A stretch of DNA of 64,000 bases. Source: CAMCXE01 sp036520615 (GTDB taxonomy: Bacteria; Pseudomonadota; Gammaproteobacteria; Pseudomonadales; Cellvibrionaceae). This document shows positions 60,801-64,000 of the stretch, in pieces. Numbering within the stretch: position 1 is the stretch's first letter; every line of letters begins with the position of its first letter. The position numbers and the translations under genes were made by a program. The stretch is from contig DATDJI010000091.1 in the NCBI GenBank assembly GCA_036520615.1, positions 62,001-126,000 on the forward strand. The letters run 5' to 3'. Below the pieces are notes generated by a model, which did no database searches, was not told the origin of the DNA, and was given only the letters and a program-made list of their open reading frames with translations.

Positions 60801-63800
60801 ATATTAACGGCGGCATTAATAGCGCTGCGAATGTACGCGATGAAATTCGCATTGATGGTGTTGCTGGCGACTATACCGTTACTACACAAGGTAGTGGCTC
60901 TTTAGCCTACGTTAACACGACTAATAGTGTTTTAACAAAAATCAATTTCGATGAAATTGAAACGCTCGTCGGCGGCCTCGCTGCCGATAAATTTACCGTC
61001 AATGCCGATGTAAACATGTTGCTTGATGGCGGTAGCGGTAGCGCCATTGATACGATTAATTTACCTGCAACAGATTTAGATATTGCGCTTGCCGTGGGCA
61101 CGGCTGTGTCTGGTATTAATAGTTTAACGTTGGCTAATTTTGAATCTATAGCCGCTGATCTTGCGAGCAAAAGTATTTTGCGTGCAATTGATGGGGAAGC
61201 CACCTGGGATATTAATGGGGAAAATGCTGGGTTATTAACTCTTAAGGCTAATAACGTTACTAGTACCACACGCTTTAGCGGTTTTGTCAATCTCGTAGGT
61301 GGCAGTGGTATTGATACATTTAATTTTAATGCGGCGGATAGTACAGGCGTGGTGCAAGGAAGTTTTACGGGCAAGTTAACCGGCGGCGCTGGCGATAAAC
61401 TTATTGCACGTGATGCACCAAACGAGTGGACATTAAATACGGCAGCAGATACCAAAAATTCTGTTAAAGCTAAAGGTGGTGCGATCTATGTTGCGGATTT
61501 CACTGGCCTTACCGTATTGCAAGGCGGCAGCCAGCAGGATCAATTTATCATCAATGGTAATCATAGCGATTTAAGTGTTTTTGGCGGCGAAGGCGACGAC
61601 ATATTTACCTTAAATGATGGTGCAATTGTAAAAAGCCTGCAGGGCGAAGAAGGTAAAAATACACTAGAAGGTCGCAAAACCGGCCTATTAACTTGGGATT
61701 TATTATCCGCCACGGGTGGCACTGTAAAAGACGGCGCTTTGGTTATTGCGACCTTTTCTGGCATTCAAGCTTATGTAGGGCGTTCGGCCGCTTCTGTTCC
61801 GGAAGCGACACCTAGCGGAGACGTTGTTAATTATTTCAGTGCTGCCAATGGCCCGGTTAAAAAAACCTGGGAGTTTAATTCCAACCAATTTAAAGTTGTT
61901 GAAGACGCAATAACGCTTGCAGGCATGGACAGTGTAACAGCCGGTGCGGACACCGATACTGTGCTGTTTAAATCTGCCTTTAAAGGTACTTTTAATGCAG
62001 GCGGCGGTAATGACGTACTTGAAATAGGTAGCGGATCAATCACAGTGTTTGAGGGTGGTACCGGTACGGATAGTATTAAAGGCCCTGTAAGCGGCGCGCT
62101 TTGGGAGCTTTCAAGTGATACAAATACAGTAACTTCAGCCGATGGCAAAAAATGGGTGGAGGATTTTCACGGTGTTGAATTATTGGAAGGTAATGCAACG
62201 GCGGATGACACGTTAACCTCGTCTTTGGCGGACAACAGTTGGCGTTTGAAAACGGCGCAGTCAGGTAGTATCAACACGATTAATTTTACCGGTTTTGATT
62301 ATTTGGTCGGCTCGGAATTAAAAGATCAATTTATTTTTGATTTTGTTGGTGAATTTGGCAAGGGTGTGGATGCAGGGCTCGGCGATAATTCCGTGCAGTT
62401 AACTACTGTAACCAGCGTTGAATTGGATTGGACGGATAAACTTGTCAACGGTGTAAAAGGTACTAACCGTATCACCGGTTCTAACAGCGCAGATAGCGAA
62501 TTAATTTTGGTAAGCCCTATTGCATTAACCTGGTCTATCGATCGTTTAGATGGAGGGAGTATCAGCGAAGGCGCAGCAGGCGACCCTGCGAATACTTTTA
62601 ATTTTGATCAATTTAAAAATATTATTGGTTCCGATAACGTTGATACCGTAATTTTTACTAACGCTGGGCGTATTAGTGGCAAGCTTGATGGAGGTGTGGG
62701 GAATGACAGTCTGCAAGGGCTTAATCGAGAAAATACTTGGCAATTAGGGCAGGCTATTAGTGTTAACGCAATGGGTGACCAGAGCGCTTATATCAGCAAT
62801 GCTTTAGGGTTTGAACAATTAATTGGTGGCACGGGCAAGGACACGTTTATCCTTACTGCAAAGGTGAACGCTGCTGTTAATGGCAAAGAGGGTGATGACC
62901 GCCTTGTGCTTACAACGGGCGGCCAATTAAAAGGTGGTTTTAATGGCGATAAAGACATTAATACTATTGAGAGCCAATTAGCCGCAAGCCGTTGGGATTT
63001 AACCACTCCAGTTAATGGCTTGGTTTCAGCGGGTGAAGAAGCTGTGGTTAAATTCACAGGTGCCAATCAATGGATCGCAAAGCCTTTAATTCCAGCTCAA
63101 GCGGGCGATAACAGTATAAATTTGAGCCAGTCAAAAGCGGCACTGGTGTGGGCAATTAGCGCAGGCACTGGCGAGAATGCCACGGGTCAAGTGGAATTGA
63201 GTGGCGAGGCGGCCAGCCGAAGTAATTTCAGTGGCTTTAATCGCATTGTAGGTAGTAAAGGCGCGGATGAAATCACGCTGGCTACTGCGCTTGCTAGTTT
63301 GGACTTGAGTGATGGCGATAACCGCTTGTTATTAAACAGCGGCGCAAAAATTACACAGCTTTCTGCTGGAGCCGGAAAGGATGAAATTAAAAGTTTTACC
63401 GCAGCGAATGTGTGGCAAATAAATAATGCTACAGAGGGAAAATTAAGCACAGCCTCAGCGGATGTCATTGGTCAATTTAGCGGCTTTGAGCTTTTAACCG
63501 GCAGTGGCAGCGATCGTTTAATCGGCGCTACGGATACAAATAAATGGATTATTACAGGCCCTAGTTCCGGAACATTAAATAATGTATTTAGTTTTTCGGC
63601 ATTTGGCCGGTTACAGGGCAATAGCGGCAACGATACGTTCGAATTCGGCGCTGCCGGTACTATTGCAGGCATAGAAGGTGGTGAGGGAGAGGATAATTTA
63701 CTGGCGCGCGATGGTATTAATCAGTGGAATTTTTCCGCTGATGATCGCGGGACGATTCACGCACCTAACGAAGTTAATTATGTAAATTTTAACGGCGTTG

Positions 63801-64000
63801 AATCTTTTACGGGCGCGTTAACTGCAAGTGATATTGTTCAGCTTGATCCGCAAGTAACGAGTGTTAAATTAAATGCTGGTGGCCATGCGGATGATGAATT
63901 AATTATTAGTTATCGCGACACCTTAACAGTTGCCAGCGATGGAGCTAGCTGGTTCGGCATTAGCGGGTTGAAAAAAGTCACCGCGCAGGCTTTAACGGTA
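54878..64000 (+). CDS. Giant FHA-like (two-partner secretion) adhesin with long repeat array, 5' part
   Basis: Starting at ATG 54878 the frame stays open for 3041 codons to the window end, so the gene is at least 9.1 kb and its stop is outside. The signal peptide ends about residue 33 (ALA/APEGG). A TPS domain follows (about 35-290), with QFIQPNSSSIAFNRIL and LINPNGLIFTEGASVNAGG (NPNG at 113-116), the mark of secretion through a TpsB barrel. Residues 290-1050 are beta-helix-like. From about 1050 on, units of 90-120 residues recur, each with F-x-x-L-x-GG-x-G-x-D-x-F and a W-x-L/I strand (for example LIGGTGNDIF, LNGGTGQDVF, LTGGTGRDIF, LVGGSGIDTF, LIGGTGKDTF). It is a surface filament for attachment or biofilm. 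Confidence 0.88.
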   Translation, partial: MTSPVFLLKRESVLSLVIASVVQVMSQNALAAPEGGQVVAGQAVIEQVEKETRIQQASERLSIDWKNFDINSDERVQFIQPNSSSIAFNRILSNKGSLIQGRIDANGQVVLINPNGLIFTEGASVNAGGLIASALQMNDQDYLNGKFTLNALEGSEGRVINSGLLNAATGGNISLLGQSVENKGLISAQLGSVNLAAGKEAVLTFEPNGLVGVRVTEAVLQKDLGVDAAVINSGEIKAEGGKVLITASTSKDIFSQAVNAGELSSAKSALVNADGSFTLGAGADINNTGVISVAAERKAGEAVIIGENITNEGVITADSQTAKAGSIEISAKNINETKGNGKVTAVAHASGQGGDIKLLGDKVGVLDLAQIDASGANGGGQVLLGGDKTGANVSIHNAEFLYVGEQAQIRTDATQAGEGGRLIAFAEDTTRIYGSLSARGGTDGHGGFIETSGLKGFDLYRAPDVSSVSGIGGHWLIDPSNITINTNSGADVDEFVTESSKYTAIGSGISLIGWSTLLSGAPATVQVITTDGDITFQNGYYFSVGGTKNTSITFDAKGDIKFNAGLVVDSSKASGQPNANASDESLSLTFNAGGVIDFNNTQFHTNGGSFTAKATTGNITSTGTIKTERPTTALDGATQSGAISITADAGQAAFNNISSAGFSFTSGEGDGGNAGSLNITAKQGVIITGSVSSAGGLGKDDISANGVSTPKTGGHANSLTINSSDGPINIVKLSADGGTAGFDTIIGGNNDRRDAAAGGNAGQVTLTASQGDINLTDTASNKFGTGTKDLGTTINPDNGKNGNGAGFTFTAKNITTKAIATNANEATFEASETVNLGNLNTALAKSDCGDGLCRGDVLIKTATGDSGIAVGQTAAWTIRGNTQLSLGTEGSVSLTTGANQFSGAGKNLSITAKDATLASNFALVLKNIAVENLNFFSALDISQDAAGSIVATNSARLNGKTVVLNNSGNNFNQIDSLSATDNAEIADSDTLTINSLSTPKLAITSTGTANLNGDINAQNRSVEITQKGAGSVAITGSATKSGAGDITVKTTGSGIGLSYSGSETATWDLNAKSLTTNNSTRFIYDGFATLIGGTGNDIFNVGALITPPNISGGSSGTDELHIDENNNAANNWNVAVVKAAQEFTAAQNGLLQVTGLDKIQVQNVNGSATPQLTLVDDGITTWTLTSTSNEFRLQNTNLGGGIVFSGFKQLNGGTGQDVFDYTGAGNTVFIGGLDGGNASAAEDKILGFNADTSWDLIGAQANFYRTSLPAEKVSFKNIDTLVGGNQKDVITLSNTIDAVNLSSFSAGFTLENFEGITATATNAKLTGYAGNSNWTVTDDKKGTITSGGRTTEFSGFNELISAEFQADGTTVNTDTFAIDLTGAIGKITGQAGDILNVRSGNAVANNWVINSDGSAQVGQQNGNTNNVYVGTITGVGTVNGSTGADNFTAQGTYTNGTIKAGFSADVEDKNTLSTAAADIVFNNADYTSNGILGINEFKASGTTAVLKVSSLLGAVNWQVTPGASANQLSGNVSDVTSNKSLTFENFATLNGGDNSDTFSLGAGAFNGGAIDAGIGDNRLINTTTNTAWNLNTNKLRSVNFANIQKLTAFDGDTLTAANANNTFTIGVGGVQLFNEETNTTYTLVDFKSLTGGDKVDRFNLNISAADTALKGGLGNDEFTLANDTIKTGVINGGDGTDTLKVTAGDNDWTLTAVQTGDVNTNTFNAIEVLAGGSGADTLDNKVASQTLSLTAVDSGVLHDTADATKISATLSGFNSINGLAVLKGFNGTQTWNLLTNTTGTIKDAADTTLNFGQTASVLGGSGNDTFIIAPTLTQFTLDAGTGLNTLQGANIDNAWAVSAQTAGAANEPLANTGTLNGTGNFTGVQQFKGGTAKDDLDLTGSTGLIISLATISGFETLLGGTDSQLIGANQTNNWQLIKGSIGTVNGIGFDGFSTLTGGTGRDIFAIANTAQFTGDINGGINSAANVRDEIRIDGVAGDYTVTTQGSGSLAYVNTTNSVLTKINFDEIETLVGGLAADKFTVNADVNMLLDGGSGSAIDTINLPATDLDIALAVGTAVSGINSLTLANFESIAADLASKSILRAIDGEATWDINGENAGLLTLKANNVTSTTRFSGFVNLVGGSGIDTFNFNAADSTGVVQGSFTGKLTGGAGDKLIARDAPNEWTLNTAADTKNSVKAKGGAIYVADFTGLTVLQGGSQQDQFIINGNHSDLSVFGGEGDDIFTLNDGAIVKSLQGEEGKNTLEGRKTGLLTWDLLSATGGTVKDGALVIATFSGIQAYVGRSAASVPEATPSGDVVNYFSAANGPVKKTWEFNSNQFKVVEDAITLAGMDSVTAGADTDTVLFKSAFKGTFNAGGGNDVLEIGSGSITVFEGGTGTDSIKGPVSGALWELSSDTNTVTSADGKKWVEDFHGVELLEGNATADDTLTSSLADNSWRLKTAQSGSINTINFTGFDYLVGSELKDQFIFDFVGEFGKGVDAGLGDNSVQLTTVTSVELDWTDKLVNGVKGTNRITGSNSADSELILVSPIALTWSIDRLDGGSISEGAAGDPANTFNFDQFKNIIGSDNVDTVIFTNAGRISGKLDGGVGNDSLQGLNRENTWQLGQAISVNAMGDQSAYISNALGFEQLIGGTGKDTFILTAKVNAAVNGKEGDDRLVLTTGGQLKGGFNGDKDINTIESQLAASRWDLTTPVNGLVSAGEEAVVKFTGANQWIAKPLIPAQAGDNSINLSQSKAALVWAISAGTGENATGQVELSGEAASRSNFSGFNRIVGSKGADEITLATALASLDLSDGDNRLLLNSGAKITQLSAGAGKDEIKSFTAANVWQINNATEGKLSTASADVIGQFSGFELLTGSGSDRLIGATDTNKWIITGPSSGTLNNVFSFSAFGRLQGNSGNDTFEFGAAGTIAGIEGGEGEDNLLARDGINQWNFSADDRGTIHAPNEVNYVNFNGVESFTGALTASDIVQLDPQVTSVKLNAGGHADDELIISYRDTLTVASDGASWFGISGLKKVTAQALTV

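Noticed and set aside
55441..63672. Many leftward open frames of 60-206 codons
   Set aside because: They are antisense shadows of the giant adhesin. Biased Gly/Asn/Thr codons on the plus strand keep the complement open. None has a domain or a good start.
54878..64000. Classical RTX toxin with tandem nonapeptides
   Set aside because: GG-x-G-x-D-x-F motifs occur once per 90-120-residue unit and are not tandem; the N terminus is a TPS domain with signal peptide, not a type I secretion substrate.
1..64000. tRNA, rRNA genes or CRISPR array
   Set aside because: No cloverleaf-like sequence with conserved T-loop, no rRNA stretch and no regularly spaced identical repeats were seen. A scan with a dedicated tool would be needed to exclude small RNAs.

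Overview
The window looks like a Gammaproteobacterium of the Cellvibrionaceae, most probably a Cellvibrio. Three lipoproteins carry long serine-only linkers behind the lipobox, which is a trademark of plant-polysaccharide degraders of that group. The core genes (lptD, amgK-murU, tlyA, leuA, mprF) also have a gammaproteobacterial look. I found no tRNA, rRNA, CRISPR array or complete insertion sequence. Genus is inference, not proof.

Layout. (1) 1-3.9 kb: the 5' part of lptD runs left, divergent from amgK-murU (peptidoglycan recycling). (2) 3.9-5.9 kb: a compact three-gene copper-type RiPP operon with an EGKCG-repeat precursor, a DUF692 MNIO enzyme and a DUF2063 partner. (3) 6.7-8.9 kb: a poly-Ser lipoprotein with a strong terminator. 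(4) 9.1-13.2 kb: tlyA with the proteasome-like Anbu, a 7TM diguanylate cyclase and a small HD hydrolase. (5) 13.3-22.9 kb: one long leftward tellurite/stress (ter) locus with TerC, three TerD-family proteins, an AIM24-like protein and a DUF1272 protein. They are followed by a five-enzyme module of ATP-grasp, two phosphoribosyltransferases, a HAD phosphatase and an HpcH-type aldolase. (6) 23.2-24.3 kb: an intact ISL3-type transposase-like protein that seems to have lost its catalytic residues. (7) 24.5-33.5 kb: ABC exporter, DsbD/ScsB-like reductase plus periplasmic redoxin, Lrp regulator/leuA pair, AraC-GyrI regulator. (8) 33.8-37.3 kb: a GH43-CBM13 lipoprotein, then a secreted caspase-like DUF6345 protein with a possible propeptide-like partner. 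(9) 37.8-46.5 kb: a chemoreceptor with a C-terminal sensor, mprF, an extradiol dioxygenase, and an ExbB-ExbD-ExbD-TonB-like operon. (10) 46.5-64 kb: accessory region. It has two related alpha/beta-hydrolase-like proteins (one with a Ser nucleophile, one with Gly in its place), unfamiliar partner proteins, a poly-Ser beta-propeller-like lipoprotein, and the first 3041 codons of a giant two-partner-secretion type adhesin that runs off the window.

How genes work together. The RiPP genes overlap or abut and probably make one copper-binding modified peptide. The ter genes are coupled by 4- and 8-base overlaps in the enzyme module, which implies co-translation. The DsbD-like protein probably passes electrons to the redoxin. 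The ExbB/ExbD set energises a TonB-like protein. The best candidates for under-described biology are the EGKCG RiPP with a divergent repeat, the ter-linked enzyme module, the caspase-like pair, the hydrolase/pseudo-hydrolase pair and the giant adhesin.
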